A stretch of DNA of 35,980 bases from NCBI GenBank assembly GCA_021799355.1, contig JAJZAQ010000029.1:1-35980 (forward strand), written 5' to 3'. Made by a program: the position numbers and the translations under genes. Below, piece by piece: positions 1 to 9,161 of this stretch (the stretch's first letter is position 1; each line of letters starts with the position of its first letter). Under the pieces are notes generated by a model that was not told the DNA's origin, did no database searches, and saw only the letters and a list, made by a program, of their open reading frames with translations. This DNA comes from Pseudomonadota bacterium (lineage in GTDB: Bacteria > Pseudomonadota > Gammaproteobacteria > Burkholderiales > Burkholderiaceae_C).

Positions 1-384
1 CTGCTCGATTCCCGTACCATCAGCGTGCAGCCTTGGGAAAAGAAAATGGTGCAGGCGGTGGAAAAGGCCATTCGCGAATCCGACCTGGGGCTCAACCCGC
101 AAACGCAGGGGGACATCATCCGCGTGCCCATGCCGCCGCTGACCGAGGAGCGCCGGCGTGAGCTGGTCAAAGTCATCAAGCAGGAAGGCGAGACGGCCCG
201 GGTGGCTGTGCGCAATCTGCGCCGCGATGCGAACCAAAGTTTCAAAGACCTGCTCAAAGCCAAGGAAATTTCCGAGGATGAAGACCGGCGCGCGCAGGAC
301 GAGGTGCAGAAACTGACCGACCGCTACATCGCCGAAATCGACAAACTGCTGGCGCAGAAAGAAACCGAGATCATGGCCGTTTGA
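1..384 (+). CDS. frr: Ribosome recycling factor, C-terminal part (cut by window edge)
   Basis: The reading frame is open from base 1 and gives 127 residues ending at TGA 382-384. Ribosome recycling factor acts with EF-G to split the post-termination ribosome in the cytoplasm. The visible part holds the family hallmarks: the S-V-Q-P-W-E segment near the start, [22 protein letters not shown], the V-R-N-x-R-R-D-A-N segment and the long helical C-terminus. The family is about 185 residues, so roughly the first 58 lie upstream of the window. The uppS gene follows after 124 bp, the usual pyrH-frr-uppS order. Identification is by recognised motifs. Confidence 0.97.
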   Translation: MLDSRTISVQPWEKKMVQAVEKAIRESDLGLNPQTQGDIIRVPMPPLTEERRRELVKVIKQEGETARVAVRNLRRDANQSFKDLLKAKEISEDEDRRAQDEVQKLTDRYIAEIDKLLAQKETEIMAV

Positions 385-389
385 GCGCC

Positions 390-413
390 CGCCGGCTGCA
401 GCGCCTGCCGGCG
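390..413. other. GC-rich hairpin just after frr
   Basis: Perfect 7-bp inverted repeat, CGCCGGC at 390-396 and GCCGGCG at 407-413, with a 10-nt loop, starting 6 nt after the frr stop. There is no T-run after it, so it is not a classical terminator. It may attenuate transcription or stabilise the frr 3' end. The rest of the 124-bp frr-uppS gap shows nothing else that I recognise. Confidence 0.3.
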
Positions 414-508
414 CGGCAACGGGTCGCGGCGCTGGCCCTGCCGGCCAATGGGCCCGGCGCGCTGCAGCAGGCGGGCAGTCCTTCCTCCCCCATTCGCATG
501 CATTTGGC

Positions 509-1246
509 ATGAGCAAAAAATCCGCCGATCGTCGCCAGCCCCAGACCCTCCCGCGTCACGTCGCGGTGGTGATGGACGGCAACGGCCGCTGGGCGCAGCG
601 GCGTTTTCTGCCGCGCACCTCCGGACATAAATTTGGTGTGGATGCGCTCAAGCGGCTGGTGCGGCATTGCGCCGAGATCGGCGTTCCCTATCTCACGGTG
701 TTTGCGTTTTCCTCGGAGAACTGGTCGCGCCCAGCCGAGGAGGTGCAAACGCTGATGGATTTGTTCGTCAAGGCCCTGGAGCGCGAAGCGCCGGAGCTGG
801 CACGGCAGGGGGTGCAATTGCACGTCGTGGGCGATCTGACGGCGTTTTCCGCCGAGATGCGCGGGCTGATCGCGCAGGCGCAGGCGCTCACCCGCGACAA
901 CACCCGGCTGGTGCTCAACGTCGCGCTCAACTACGGCGGCCGCTGGGACGTGGTGCAGGCGGCGCAGGCGGTGGCCGGCAGCGGCCAGGAGATCACCACC
1001 GAGACGCTGGCGCAGCATCTGGCGCTGGCGCACTGCCCCGACCCCGACCTGCTCATCCGCACGGGCGGCGAGCACCGCATCAGCAATTTCCTGCTGTGGC
1101 AGCTGGCCTACACCGAGCTGTACTTCACCGATCTGCTCTGGCCGGATTTCAACGCCGAGGCGTTCGACGCCGCCCTGGCCGATTTTGCCCAGCGCCAGCG
1201 CCGTTTCGGCGGCGTGCCTGACGGCAAAACCCGCGCGGCGGCCTGA
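509..1246 (+). CDS. uppS: Isoprenyl (undecaprenyl) diphosphate synthase
   Basis: A 245-residue cis-prenyltransferase that adds isopentenyl-PP units to farnesyl-PP to make C55-PP, the lipid carrier for peptidoglycan and O-antigen. Signature motifs are M-D-G-N-G-R-W-A at residues 22-29 with the catalytic Asp23, S-S-E-N-W-S-R-P near 71-78, and R-T-G-G-E[10 protein letters not shown] followed by W-P-D-F near the C-terminus. Length is normal. ATG 509 is the only start that keeps the N-terminal lead intact; no clear Shine-Dalgarno is visible before it. It is the first of a run of envelope genes and is followed by cdsA after 33 bp. Confidence 0.97.
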   Translation: MSKKSADRRQPQTLPRHVAVVMDGNGRWAQRRFLPRTSGHKFGVDALKRLVRHCAEIGVPYLTVFAFSSENWSRPAEEVQTLMDLFVKALEREAPELARQGVQLHVVGDLTAFSAEMRGLIAQAQALTRDNTRLVLNVALNYGGRWDVVQAAQAVAGSGQEITTETLAQHLALAHCPDPDLLIRTGGEHRISNFLLWQLAYTELYFTDLLWPDFNAEAFDAALADFAQRQRRFGGVPDGKTRAAA

Positions 1247-1262
1247 TTGACGGCCTGATTCA
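1239..1262 (+). repeat. 12-bp tandem duplication at the uppS stop codon
   Basis: CGGCCTGATTGA (1239-1250) is followed directly by CGGCCTGATTCA (1251-1262), 11 of 12 identical. The unit contains the uppS TGA, so a second in-frame TGA lies 12 nt after the first. Confidence 0.7.
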
Positions 1263-1279
1263 TCGTCTGCACCGTCGCC

Positions 1280-2122
1280 ATGCTCAGACAGCGCGTCCTC
1301 ACCGCCGTGGTGCTGCTGGCTTTGCTGCTGCCCACGCTGCTGTGGGCCGACCCGCTGCCGTTTTCCGCTCTCGCCCTGGTGTTTTGCGCTGTCGGCGTCG
1401 GCGAATGGGCGCGGCTGGCCGGGTATGCGCAGCCGCGCACGGCCGGGTTCTGGGCGATGGCCTGGGCCGCGCTCGCGGTGATGTCGTTGTGGTGGTTGCA
1501 GCAGCACGGCTGGCAGTTGCCCGCGGCGATGCCGGGCTTTTGGGCCGCCAGCAGCGTGGTGTGGCTGCTGTTGCTGGCCGTGAGCCTGCCGCGGGCGCAA
1601 TTGCCGCCATGGCTGCGTCAGCCACCGGCGCTGGCGGCGCTCGGCGTGGTGCTGATGGCCGCTGCCTGGCTGGCGCTGGTGGCGCTGCGGGTGCAGGGCG
1701 CGGTGTTCATGCTGTCGCTGCTCGCCCTGGTGTGGGCCGCGGACATCGCCGCGTACTTCGGCGGACGGGCGTGGGGGCGCAGCAAGCTCGCGCCGCGCAT
1801 CAGCCCGGGAAAAACCCGCGCCGGCGCCTGGGCTGCGCTGGCCGCGACCTTGCTCTACGCCGCGCTGTGCGCCTTGCTGCCGGCGTGGAAACCGAATTAT
1901 TTTTCCCGCCTGGAGGGGCAGTTCGGCTGGCCGGGCCTGGCCGTCGGCGTCGTCGCCCTGCTGGTATTTGCCATTTGCGGCGACCTGTTCGAATCGTTGC
2001 TCAAGCGCGCTGCCGGGGTGAAAGACAGCGGCACGCTGCTGCCCGGGCACGGCGGTGTGCTCGACCGCATCGACGCCTTGCTTCCCGTGCTGCCCCTGGC
2101 GCTGTTCCTGCTGGCATTATGA
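1280..2122 (+). CDS. cdsA: Phosphatidate cytidylyltransferase (CDP-diglyceride synthase)
   Basis: A 280-residue polytopic inner-membrane enzyme that makes CDP-diacylglycerol from phosphatidate and CTP, the branch point for all phospholipids. Most of the protein is Leu/Ala/Trp-rich membrane segments. The family signature is at the C-terminus: S-L-L-K-R-x4-K-D-S-G-x2[12 protein letters not shown], including the conserved acidic residues. Length matches the family. Its TGA (2120-2122) overlaps the dxr ATG (2119-2121), so the two are probably translationally coupled. Confidence 0.96.
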   Translation: MLRQRVLTAVVLLALLLPTLLWADPLPFSALALVFCAVGVGEWARLAGYAQPRTAGFWAMAWAALAVMSLWWLQQHGWQLPAAMPGFWAASSVVWLLLLAVSLPRAQLPPWLRQPPALAALGVVLMAAAWLALVALRVQGAVFMLSLLALVWAADIAAYFGGRAWGRSKLAPRISPGKTRAGAWAALAATLLYAALCALLPAWKPNYFSRLEGQFGWPGLAVGVVALLVFAICGDLFESLLKRAAGVKDSGTLLPGHGGVLDRIDALLPVLPLALFLLAL

Positions 2123-3294
2123 AAACCATCACCGTGCTCGGCTCGACCGGGTCGATCGGCACCAACACCTTGGCGGTGCTGCGGCTGCACCGCGAACGGT
2201 TCACGGTCTTTGCGCTGGCGGCACACCGCAACGCCGACAAGCTGTTCGAACAATGTGTGGAGTTTGCCCCGGCCTATGCCGTGCTCGGCGATGCCGTCGC
2301 GGCGCAGACGCTGCAGCAGCGGCTGCGCGCTGCGGGGTGTGCCACCGAAGTGCTCAGCGGCGCGCAGGCGCTGGAGCAGGTGGCGGCGGCGCCGCAGGTC
2401 GATCTGGTCATGGCGGCCATCGTCGGCGCCGCAGGTCTGGCTGCCAGCCTGGCCGCGGCGCGCGCGGGCAAGCGGCTGCTGTTGGCGAACAAGGAGTCGC
2501 TGGTCGTCGCCGGCGATTTGCTGCTGCAGGCGCTGCAGCAGGGCGGTGGCGAACTCATCCCGATCGACAGCGAGCACAGCGCGATTCTGCAAAGCCTGCC
2601 CGCCGACCGCAGCCGCTGGCAGGCCGATGTGCGCAACATCGTGCTCACCGCCTCAGGAGGGCCGTTCCGCCAGCGCCCGGCGCAAACCTTGCACGCAGTG
2701 ACGCCGCAGGAAGCCTGCGCCCACCCGAACTGGAGCATGGGGGCGAAAATTTCCGTGGACTCCGCCACCATGATGAACAAGGCGCTCGAAGTCATCGAGG
2801 CGCACTATCTGTTTGGCATGCGCCCGGAGCAGATCGAGGTGCTCATCCACCCGCAAAGCATCGTGCATTCCATGGTGGCGTACCGCGACGGCTCGGTGCT
2901 GGCGCAGCTCGGCCAGCCGGATATGCGCACCCCCATCGCCTACGGGCTGGCTTACCCGCAGCGCATCGCCTCGGGCGCGCCCTGGCTGGACCTGGCGCGC
3001 GTCGGCCGGCTGGACTTCGAACAGCCCGACGCGCAGCGTTTTCCCGGGCTCGCCCTGGCGTTCGATGCGCTGCGCATGCCCGCCGGGGCCTGCGCCGTGC
3101 TCAACGCCGCCAACGAGGTCGCCGTCGATGCGTTTTTGCAGCGGCGCATCCGCTTCACCGATATCCACCGCATCAACGCCGATTCGCTCGCCAGTGCACA
3201 ATGCAGCGCATGCGGTTCGCTGGAGGCGCTGGTCGAGCTCGACCGGCAGACCCGGCAGCAGGCGCGGCAGCGCGTGGCGCAGTTGTCCGTCTGA
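2119..3294 (+). CDS. dxr: 1-deoxy-D-xylulose 5-phosphate reductoisomerase
   Basis: A 391-residue NADPH-dependent cytoplasmic enzyme converting DXP to 2-C-methyl-erythritol 4-phosphate, the first committed step of the MEP isoprenoid pathway. That pathway feeds UppS two genes upstream. Visible motifs are the N-terminal nucleotide loop G-S-T-G-S-I-G (8-14), L-A-N-K-E-S, the metal/substrate motif I-D-S-E-H-S-A-I, the flexible-loop region N-W-S-M-G[13 protein letters not shown], and L-N-A-A-N-E-V-A-V. The start is the ATG overlapping the cdsA stop. The same frame stays open far upstream through cdsA, but that is only a lack of stops in GC-rich DNA. Confidence 0.97.
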   Translation: MKTITVLGSTGSIGTNTLAVLRLHRERFTVFALAAHRNADKLFEQCVEFAPAYAVLGDAVAAQTLQQRLRAAGCATEVLSGAQALEQVAAAPQVDLVMAAIVGAAGLAASLAAARAGKRLLLANKESLVVAGDLLLQALQQGGGELIPIDSEHSAILQSLPADRSRWQADVRNIVLTASGGPFRQRPAQTLHAVTPQEACAHPNWSMGAKISVDSATMMNKALEVIEAHYLFGMRPEQIEVLIHPQSIVHSMVAYRDGSVLAQLGQPDMRTPIAYGLAYPQRIASGAPWLDLARVGRLDFEQPDAQRFPGLALAFDALRMPAGACAVLNAANEVAVDAFLQRRIRFTDIHRINADSLASAQCSACGSLEALVELDRQTRQQARQRVAQLSV

Positions 3295-3375
3295 GCCGCG
3301 GGTGCCGCGCTCGCCTGTCGGGTCAAGCCGGATGCGCGGGAGCCGGCGGCGCGATTTTTTGTGGGAACCGACACC

Positions 3376-4743
3376 ATGAACCTGCTCATCACCCTGCTGG
3401 CGTTCGCTTTCGCCCTGGGCGTGCTCATCACCATCCATGAGTACGGGCACTACCGCGTGGCCGTGGCTTGCGGGGTCAAGGTGCTGCGGTTTTCCATCGG
3501 GTTCGGCAAGCCCCTGCTGCGCTGGACGCATGGGCCGGACGGCACCGAGTTCGTCCTGGCAGCCATCCCGCTCGGTGGCTTCGTGCGCATGCTCGACGAG
3601 CGCGAAGGCGAGGTGGCAGAGGCGGAACTGCCACGCGCCTTCAACCGCCAGAGCCTGGCCAAACGGGCGGCCATCGTCGCCGCCGGGCCGGCCGCCAATC
3701 TGCTCCTGGCCGTGCTGCTGTTCGCGCTGGTGTCCTGGGCCGGCGTGCGCGAGCCGGTCGCCATTTTGGGCGCGCCGCCGGCGCAGTCCGCCGCGGCCAC
3801 CGCCGGGGTGCGCGGTGGCGAGCGGGTGCTGGCCATCGAGGCGGACGATGGCAGTGCGCAGCCGGTGCAAAGCTGGACCGACCTGCGCTGGAAACTGCTC
3901 AACGCGGCGATGGACGGGCAGCGCGTCGTGCTTCGTGTGCAAACCGCGCCGGATGCGCCGCAGCGGCAGATCGCGCTGGATTTTTCGTCCAGCGCGTCGG
4001 CTGCGGAGGAGTCGGGTTTTCTCAGCCGCTTCGGCCTGCACTTGCAAAGCCCGCCGGCGGACATCCGCGAGGTGGTCGCCGGTGGTCCGGCGCAGCGAGC
4101 CGGCCTGCGCGCCGGTGACCGCGTCGTTGCCGTCGACGGCCGGCTGGTGGACTCGGCCGACGCCCTGATGCGCGCCATCGGCCAGTCCGGCGGCAGGCCG
4201 CTGCAACTGCAGGTGCGACGCGATGGCCGTCTGCTCGACGTGACATTGCAGCCCAAGGCGGTCGAGGTGGACGGCAAGCCGGTGTGGCGCATCGAGGCGC
4301 TGCTCGGCGGTGAGGTGCCGATGGTCAAGGTCGAACACCCGGTGCCGCAGGCGCTGGCTGACGGTGTGCGTCGCACCTGGGACTTGTCGCTGCTGACGCT
4401 CAAGACGCTCGGCCGCATGGTCATCGGCCAGGCCTCGCTGCAAAACCTCAGCGGGCCGGTGACGATCGCCGATTACGCGGGCAAGAGCGCCGAACTCGGC
4501 TGGGCGGCGTATGTGAGTTTTCTCGCCGTGGTCAGCGTCAGTCTCGGGGTGCTCAACCTGCTGCCGTTGCCCGTTCTGGACGGGGGGCATCTCCTGTATT
4601 ATGCAGTGGAGGGGGTGACCCGGCGCAGCATCTCGCAGCGCTGGCAGCAAAGGCTGCAGCAAGGCGGTCTGGTGGTCATCGCCATGATGATGGCCATCGC
4701 CCTCTACAACGATCTGGCCCGCTTGCTCGGGCAGATGCACTAA
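3376..4743 (+). CDS. rseP: Site-2 zinc metalloprotease RseP
   Basis: A 455-residue inner-membrane protease which, in the E. coli model, makes the second cut in the anti-sigma factor RseA during envelope stress and clears signal-peptide remnants. The first membrane helix carries the zinc motif H21-E-Y-G-H25. A central region holds two PDZ domains; the second has the clear A-G-L-R-A-G-D-R-V-V-A-V-D-G core. The C-terminal helix carries the third metal ligand in N-L-L-P-x-P-V-L-D-G-G-H (Asp402). I chose ATG 3376, preceded by GTGGGA, over the in-frame GTG at 3361, because the hydrophobic helix starts directly at M-N-L-L-I-T. It sits just before its envelope partner bamA. Confidence 0.95.
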   Translation: MNLLITLLAFAFALGVLITIHEYGHYRVAVACGVKVLRFSIGFGKPLLRWTHGPDGTEFVLAAIPLGGFVRMLDEREGEVAEAELPRAFNRQSLAKRAAIVAAGPAANLLLAVLLFALVSWAGVREPVAILGAPPAQSAAATAGVRGGERVLAIEADDGSAQPVQSWTDLRWKLLNAAMDGQRVVLRVQTAPDAPQRQIALDFSSSASAAEESGFLSRFGLHLQSPPADIREVVAGGPAQRAGLRAGDRVVAVDGRLVDSADALMRAIGQSGGRPLQLQVRRDGRLLDVTLQPKAVEVDGKPVWRIEALLGGEVPMVKVEHPVPQALADGVRRTWDLSLLTLKTLGRMVIGQASLQNLSGPVTIADYAGKSAELGWAAYVSFLAVVSVSLGVLNLLPLPVLDGGHLLYYAVEGVTRRSISQRWQQRLQQGGLVVIAMMMAIALYNDLARLLGQMH

Positions 4744-4760
4744 TCCAGCTCGAGGTCAAT

Positions 4761-7046
4761 TTGAGGTTTTCTCCCGCACTTCGTGGTGCGACTGCGCTCG
4801 TCATCGCGGTCGCTGGCGTGCAGGCGCACGCGGCTGAGTCGTTCACCATCAAAGACATCCGCGTCGAGGGGCTGCAGAGAACCGAGCCCGGTACCGTATT
4901 CAGCTACCTGCCGTTTCGCGTCGGAGAGCGTTACACGCCCGAGAGTGGAGCCGCGGCCATCCGCGCCCTGTTTGCCACCGGGCTGTTCAAAAACGTGCGC
5001 ATCCAGACCGACAACGACGTCGTGACCATCGTGGTCGAGGAGCGGCCGACGATCGCCGGCGTCGAATTCTCCGGCACCAAGGAGTTCGACAAGAAGGCCC
5101 TGACCACCGCGCTGGCCTCGGTCGGCCTGGCCGAAGCCCGGCCCTACGATCAGGCGCTGGTCGACCAGGCGGTGCAGGAGCTCAAGCAGCAATACCTGGC
5201 CAAAGGCTTTTACGACACGCAGGTCAACGTCACCACCACCCCCCTGCCGCGCAACCGCGTCAACGTGCTGTTCACCGTGGTCGAAGGGCAGATCGCCAAA
5301 ATCCGTTCGATCCGCGTGGTGGGCAACAAGGTGTTCAGCGAAAGCACGCTGCTCGGGCTGTTTTCGCTGAGCACGCCCGGCTGGCTGAGCTGGTACACCA
5401 AGGACGATCAGTATTCCAAAGCCAAACTCAACAACGATCTGGAGACGCTGCGGTCGTATTACCAGGATCGCGGCTACCTCGATTTCCGTATCGAATCCAC
5501 GCAGGTGGCGCTGTCGCCCGACAAGGATGGCATCTACATCACGGTGAACATCCACGAGGGACCGAAGTACACGGTCTCGGGCTACCAGCTCGCCGGCAAC
5601 TACCTCGGGCAGGACGACGAATTCCGCGCCCTGGTCAAGCTCAAGCCGGGGCAGACCTACAGCGCGCAGGCGCTCAACGACAGCGTCAAGGCGATTGCCA
5701 ACCAGTTCGGGGTGTACGGCTATGCCTTTGCGCGGGTCGAGGCCAAACCGGTGATCGACCATCAGACCGATCAGGTTTCATTCACCATCACCGCCGATCC
5801 GGGCAAGCGGATTTACGTGCGCCGCATCGACATCTCGGGCAACACCCGCACCCGCGACGAAGTCATCCGCCGCGAGTTCCGCCAGTACGAGGACTCGTGG
5901 TACGACACGGATCGCATCAAGCTGTCGCGCGACCGCGTCGATCGCCTGGGCTATTTCAAAAACGTCACGCTGCAGCCGCGCGAAGTGCCAGGGACGAACG
6001 ACCAGGTCGATCTCGACATGAACGTCGAGGAAAAACCCACCGGCAGCCTGTCGCTCGGCGTGGGCTTTTCCAGTGCGGACAAGCTGTCGTTCAACGCCGG
6101 CATCAGCCAGGACAATATTTTCGGCAGCGGCAACAACCTCGCGCTGGACTTCAACACGTCCAGCTACTACCGCACCCTGTCGATTTCCAGCACCAACCCC
6201 TATTTCACCGAAGACGGCATCAGCCGCACGGTCAACGCCTACTACCGCACCATCCAGCCCTACACCAGCCAGGGCAACAATTACAAAATCGTCACCCCGG
6301 GCTTCAACCTGCAGTTCGGCGTGCCGTTCACCGAGGTCGATCGGGTGTTCTTCGGTGCGGGGTTCGAGCGCTACACCCTGGACTTGTCTCCCGGCGCGCC
6401 GTCTTCGTACATCGCCTACGTCAACCAGTTCGGCAAAACCTCCAGCGGTGTGCCGCTGACCATCGGCTGGCAGCGCGACAGCCGCAACAGCGCGCTGGTA
6501 CCCACCTCTGGACGCTACCAGCGGCTGAGTTTCGAGGTCAGTCCATTCGACACGCTGCGTTACGACCGGGTGACGTATCAGCTGCAGCAATACCTCGAAC
6601 TCACGCGCACGACCAATCTGGCGTTCAACGGCCTGATCGGCTATGCCCACGGCCTGGGCGGCAGGCCGCTGCCGATTTTCAAGAATCTGTACGCTGGCGG
6701 CATCGGCACGGTGCGTGGCTTCCAGCAAAGCTCGCTCGGCCCGCAGGATGCGCAGGGCAACGCGCTGGGCGGCGGCAAGCTGCTGGTGGCCGATTTCGAG
6801 TACCAGTTCCCCTTCCCCGGCACCGGGGCAGACCGCTCGCTGCGCATGTCGGTGTTCAATGACAACGGGTATGTCTGGGGGGAAAACCAGAAAATCAGTC
6901 TGAGCGACATCCGCTCGTCGATCGGCATCGGCGTGTCCTGGATTTCACCCATCGGACCGTTGAAGTTCAGTATCGCCAAGCCGATCCGCCATCAGCCGAC
7001 GGATAAACTTCAGACCTTCCAGTTCACCGTCGGAGCCGGGTTCTAA
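4761..7046 (+). CDS. bamA: Outer-membrane protein assembly factor BamA
   Basis: A 761-residue Omp85 protein, the core of the BAM complex that folds and inserts beta-barrel proteins. A signal peptide ends at A-H-A-A around residue 25. Five POTRA domains fill about residues 27-424, and a 16-stranded barrel follows. The V-R-G-F motif of barrel loop 6 is at 651-654, and the protein ends in the terminal Phe typical of outer-membrane barrels. The start codon is TTG, supported by a GAGGT at 4752-4756 with good spacing and by the signal peptide beginning there. It lies 17 nt after rseP and 16 nt before skp, its periplasmic chaperone partner. Confidence 0.97.
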   Translation: MRFSPALRGATALVIAVAGVQAHAAESFTIKDIRVEGLQRTEPGTVFSYLPFRVGERYTPESGAAAIRALFATGLFKNVRIQTDNDVVTIVVEERPTIAGVEFSGTKEFDKKALTTALASVGLAEARPYDQALVDQAVQELKQQYLAKGFYDTQVNVTTTPLPRNRVNVLFTVVEGQIAKIRSIRVVGNKVFSESTLLGLFSLSTPGWLSWYTKDDQYSKAKLNNDLETLRSYYQDRGYLDFRIESTQVALSPDKDGIYITVNIHEGPKYTVSGYQLAGNYLGQDDEFRALVKLKPGQTYSAQALNDSVKAIANQFGVYGYAFARVEAKPVIDHQTDQVSFTITADPGKRIYVRRIDISGNTRTRDEVIRREFRQYEDSWYDTDRIKLSRDRVDRLGYFKNVTLQPREVPGTNDQVDLDMNVEEKPTGSLSLGVGFSSADKLSFNAGISQDNIFGSGNNLALDFNTSSYYRTLSISSTNPYFTEDGISRTVNAYYRTIQPYTSQGNNYKIVTPGFNLQFGVPFTEVDRVFFGAGFERYTLDLSPGAPSSYIAYVNQFGKTSSGVPLTIGWQRDSRNSALVPTSGRYQRLSFEVSPFDTLRYDRVTYQLQQYLELTRTTNLAFNGLIGYAHGLGGRPLPIFKNLYAGGIGTVRGFQQSSLGPQDAQGNALGGGKLLVADFEYQFPFPGTGADRSLRMSVFNDNGYVWGENQKISLSDIRSSIGIGVSWISPIGPLKFSIAKPIRHQPTDKLQTFQFTVGAGF

Positions 7047-7062
7047 ACTCCTGCGTCTTTTC

Positions 7063-7623
7063 ATGAAACTTCACACCATGTCTCGTCCCCTTCTGGCCGC
7101 GCTGTGCGCGACGGCCTTGCTCGCCTGCGCTCCGGCCATGGCCCAGGCCGTCGCCCCGGCGTCCGCCGTCGCCGCCAGCGCGCCGGTGAAAATCGGTTTC
7201 ATCAACACCGAGCGTGTGCTCAAGGATTCGGCGTTGGCCAAAGCCGCGCAGCAAAAGCTCGAAGCCGAGTTTTCCAAGCGCGACAAGGAGCTGCAGGACA
7301 TGGCGGCGAAAATCAAGGCGGCCAACGACAATCTGGAAAAGAACGGCCCGGTGATGTCCGATGCCGACCGCATCAAGGCGCAGCAGAACCTGGTCGACAT
7401 GAACCGTGAGTTCCAGCGCAAACAACGCGAGTTTTCCGAAGACCTCAATGCCCGGCGCAACGAGGCGCTGGCCACGGTGCTCGACAAGGCGAACAAAGTG
7501 GTGCGTGAAATCGCGCTCAAAGACCACTACGACATCATTTTCCAGGATGCGGTGTACGTCAATCCGCGCATCGACATCACCGACAAGGTGCTCAAAGCGC
7601 TCGACGCCCAGACGGGTAAGTGA
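7063..7623 (+). CDS. skp: Periplasmic chaperone Skp/OmpH
   Basis: A 186-residue periplasmic chaperone that holds unfolded outer-membrane proteins on their way to BamA. An N-terminal signal peptide with a hydrophobic [11 protein letters not shown] core ends near P-A-M-A-Q-A. The mature part begins with the OmpH-type strand [11 protein letters not shown] and continues as a long charged coiled coil (about 60-150) forming the tentacle arms. The C-terminal [11 protein letters not shown] closes the beta body. ATG 7063 or ATG 7078 could start it; neither has a strong Shine-Dalgarno. Its TGA overlaps the proposed GTG start of lpxD. Confidence 0.94.
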   Translation: MKLHTMSRPLLAALCATALLACAPAMAQAVAPASAVAASAPVKIGFINTERVLKDSALAKAAQQKLEAEFSKRDKELQDMAAKIKAANDNLEKNGPVMSDADRIKAQQNLVDMNREFQRKQREFSEDLNARRNEALATVLDKANKVVREIALKDHYDIIFQDAVYVNPRIDITDKVLKALDAQTGK

Positions 7624-8708
7624 TCGCGCCTGACTTCATGCCTGGCGCCGTGGTGCACAAGCTGACGCTCGAACAGATCGTCAGCCGGCTCGGAGGCGAA
7701 CTGGTCGGCAATCCGCAGACGGCGGTGGCGCGCATCCGCCCGATCGCCTCGGCCGGTAGCGACGACATCACCTTCCTCAGCCAGCCGCGCCTGCACGCGC
7801 AACTGGCGCGTACCGCCGCGGCCGCAGTCATCCTGCCCGAGACGCTCAAAGGCGAACTGCCGGCTTCCGGCAACGCGATTTATACCGCGGATCCCTACCT
7901 GTACTACGCCCGCCTGTCGCAGTGGCTGTGGCAGCTCGGCCAGCCGCCGTTCGAGCCGGGGCGCCACCCGCTGGCGCACATCGACCCGGCGGCCCGGGTG
8001 TCGGCGCAGGCGCGCATCGATGCCTTTGCGGTGATCGAGGCGGGCGCGGAAATCGGCGAGGGTGTGCACATCGGTGCGGGCTGCCATGTCGGCCGTGGCG
8101 CGCTCATCGGTGCGCACAGCGTGCTGCATCCGCGCAGCGTCGTCGGCTGGGGATGCCGACTCGGTGCACGCTGCGTGTTGCAGCCGGGCGCGGTGGTCGG
8201 CAGCGATGGCTTCGGCTACGCTCGCGATGCCACGGGTGCCGGGGTGAAGATCGCCCAGGTCGGTGTGGCCGTGCTCGGCGACGATGTCGAGGTTGGGGCG
8301 AATTCGACCATCGACCGCGGCGCGTTGGACAACACCGAAATCGGCACCGGGGTGAAAATCGACAACCTGGTGCAAATCGCGCACAACGTGCGCATCGGAG
8401 CGCACACCGCGCTGGCCGGGTGCGTCGGGGTATCGGGCAGCGCGCAGATCGGCGCGTATTGCTTCATCGGCGGCGGTGTGGGCATTGCCGGGCATTTGCG
8501 CATCGCCGACGGCGTGGTCATCGGTGGCATGTCGCTGGTGTCGCGCTCGGTGCTGCAGCCGGGGATGTACACCGGCGCATTTCCGCTCGATACCCATGCC
8601 AACTGGGAGCGCAACGCCGCCACGCTGCGCCAGCTCTACCAACTGCGCGAACGCCTGCGCGCGCTCGAACGACAACTCGATTCTGTGAAAACTCCACCAT
8701 CGCCATGA
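7620..8708 (+). CDS. lpxD: UDP-3-O-(3-hydroxyacyl)glucosamine N-acyltransferase
   Basis: A 362-residue enzyme adding the second, N-linked 3-hydroxyacyl chain to the UDP-glucosamine lipid A precursor, using acyl-ACP. An N-terminal uridine-binding domain (L-G-G-E-L-V-G near 22-28) is followed by a left-handed beta-helix of hexapeptide repeats (about 120-320) and a C-terminal helix. The likely catalytic His is His255 in Q-I-A-H-N-V, after the [10 protein letters not shown] segment. The GTG at 7620 overlaps the skp stop as GTGA; ATG 7638 is an alternative that would drop six residues. It is coupled to fabZ by an ATGA overlap. Confidence 0.95.
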   Translation: MIAPDFMPGAVVHKLTLEQIVSRLGGELVGNPQTAVARIRPIASAGSDDITFLSQPRLHAQLARTAAAAVILPETLKGELPASGNAIYTADPYLYYARLSQWLWQLGQPPFEPGRHPLAHIDPAARVSAQARIDAFAVIEAGAEIGEGVHIGAGCHVGRGALIGAHSVLHPRSVVGWGCRLGARCVLQPGAVVGSDGFGYARDATGAGVKIAQVGVAVLGDDVEVGANSTIDRGALDNTEIGTGVKIDNLVQIAHNVRIGAHTALAGCVGVSGSAQIGAYCFIGGGVGIAGHLRIADGVVIGGMSLVSRSVLQPGMYTGAFPLDTHANWERNAATLRQLYQLRERLRALERQLDSVKTPPSP

Positions 8709-9154
8709 CCCCCGTGCACGACATCACCCAGATTCTTCAGCTCCTGCCGCACCGCTACCCGATGTTGCTGGTCGACCGCGTGGTCGAACAGGTCAATGGC
8801 AAGTACATCAAGGCGTACAAAAACGTCACCGTCAACGAGCCGTTTTTCACCGGGCATTTTCCGCAAAAACCGATCATGCCCGGCGTGCTCATCCTCGAAG
8901 CGCTGGCGCAGGCGTCGGGCATCCTGGCGTTCGGCTCGGTGGGCAAGACGCCCGACCAGGGCTCGCTCTATTACCTCGTGGGCATCGACAACGCGCGTTT
9001 CAAACAACCGGTCATGCCGGGCGATCAGCTGCACCTGTACGTCGAAATGACGCGCAACCTGCGCGGCATCTACAAGTTCACCGCCGAAGCCTCGGTCGAC
9101 GGCCGGGTGGTGGCGCAGGCCGACCTGATGTGTACCGAGCGCAGCGTGTCCTGA
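8705..9154 (+). CDS. fabZ: 3-hydroxyacyl-ACP dehydratase FabZ
   Basis: A 149-residue single hot-dog-fold dehydratase that converts 3-hydroxyacyl-ACP to enoyl-ACP in fatty acid synthesis. It competes with LpxA and LpxD for the same hydroxyacyl-ACP pool, which is why it sits between them. The active-site segment [12 protein letters not shown] supplies His51, and L-I-L-E-A-L-A-Q supplies Glu65. [13 protein letters not shown] is the typical N-terminus. ATG 8705 overlaps the lpxD stop, and lpxA follows 7 nt after the fabZ stop. Confidence 0.97.
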   Translation: MTPVHDITQILQLLPHRYPMLLVDRVVEQVNGKYIKAYKNVTVNEPFFTGHFPQKPIMPGVLILEALAQASGILAFGSVGKTPDQGSLYYLVGIDNARFKQPVMPGDQLHLYVEMTRNLRGIYKFTAEASVDGRVVAQADLMCTERSVS

Positions 9155-9161
9155 CAGCCGC

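Noticed and set aside
371-2050. 559-residue open frame on the minus strand opposite uppS and cdsA
   Set aside because: It lies antisense to two clear genes, has the Arg/Gln/His-rich low-complexity look of GC-rich shadow frames, and shows no family motif.
1342-3294. Long plus frame suggesting an N-terminal extension of Dxr
   Set aside because: The upstream part is out-of-frame cdsA; Dxr begins with its nucleotide-binding loop at ATG 2119.
2653-4740. 695-residue open frame on the minus strand opposite dxr and rseP
   Set aside because: Shadow of well-supported plus-strand genes; composition is His/Gln/Arg-rich with no recognisable domain.
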